5,843 nucleotides of DNA, taken from positions 1 to 5,843 of the forward strand of contig SPBW01000132.1 of NCBI GenBank assembly GCA_004525685.1, given 5' to 3'. Below, piece after piece: positions 5,734 to 5,843 of the stretch. A program made the translations under genes and the position numbers. Origin of the DNA: Candidatus Atribacteria bacterium. Lineage in GTDB: Bacteria > Bipolaricaulota > Bipolaricaulia > UBA7950 > UBA9294. Every line of letters starts with the position of its first letter. Positions within the stretch are counted from its first letter, which is position 1. A model generated the notes under the pieces. It had not been told where the DNA came from. It searched no databases and worked only from the letters and a program-made list of their open reading frames with translations.

Positions 5734-5843
5734 ATGAGAAGCGCTCGCAAGGAATTGTGGTTCCAAACTCCAACACGCCGAGCATTCCTGAACATCACGC
5801 CGGACGTTCAAGCAGTGCTACGAGAGAGCGGAATCCAGGAAGG
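5734..5843 (+). CDS. YjbQ / UPF0047 family protein, 3' truncated
   Basis: Only the first 36 residues lie in the window; the family is usually about 130-140. ATG at 5734 follows AAGGAGG (5723-5729) by 4 bases, slightly close but strong. The visible part fits the family N-terminus: a first strand (ELWFQTPT, 7-14), then RAFLNITPDVQAVLRESGIQEG, matching the usual pattern R-G-x-x-x-I-T-x-x-V/I ... S-G-I/V-x-x-G. The usual RG is RA here. Members are small trimeric proteins with a conserved His/Cys site further on, and YjbQ of E. coli has weak thiamine-phosphate synthase activity; the true role is unsettled. The catalytic residues are outside the window, so activity cannot be judged. Confidence 0.8.
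   Translation, partial: MRSARKELWFQTPTRRAFLNITPDVQAVLRESGIQE

Overview
This window is a compact bacterial chromosome segment with roughly mid-50s percent G+C. Coding density is about 95%, Shine-Dalgarno (SD) sequences are strong (AAGGAG or GGAGG type), and genes overlap or are spaced only a few bases apart. I see no mobile element, phage gene, RNA gene or CRISPR array. The host cannot be fixed from the sequence. A BtpA-like barrel next to a PfkB kinase, a TrkH/single-RCK TrkA pair, a YjbQ family gene and a membrane-anchored CsgG-like protein would fit an environmental or thermophilic lineage, possibly a candidate phylum, but this is inference.

Layout. (1) Positions 1-1601, plus strand: the 3' part of a BtpA/SgcQ-family TIM-barrel gene overlaps by 4 bases (ATGA) with a PfkB-family sugar/nucleoside kinase. 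A 14-bp sequence is duplicated in tandem at the kinase stop codon. (2) Positions 1602-3348, plus strand: after a 77-bp gap holding a promoter-like sequence come two genes for membrane-anchored proteins. The first has a CsgG-like domain followed by a probable beta-sandwich domain; the second is an unrecognised beta-rich protein. Both have one N-terminal membrane helix ending in a similar P-E/D-P junction, so they probably act together on the outer face of the membrane. (3) Positions 3355-5624, minus strand: trkH then trkA, a potassium uptake operon converging on the previous pair with only 6 bases between stop codons. (4) Positions 5625-5733: a divergent 109-bp regulatory gap with three copies of ACGTCT. 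(5) Position 5734 to the window end, plus strand: the start of a YjbQ/UPF0047 gene.

How the genes work together. The barrel and kinase are probably translationally coupled and may act in one carbohydrate or nucleoside pathway of unknown substrate. TrkH is the membrane potassium channel subunit and TrkA its nucleotide-binding cytoplasmic gating ring. The CsgG-like protein and its downstream partner form the least understood unit and are the best candidate for something undescribed. Nothing here amounts to a clearly new defence or mobile system.
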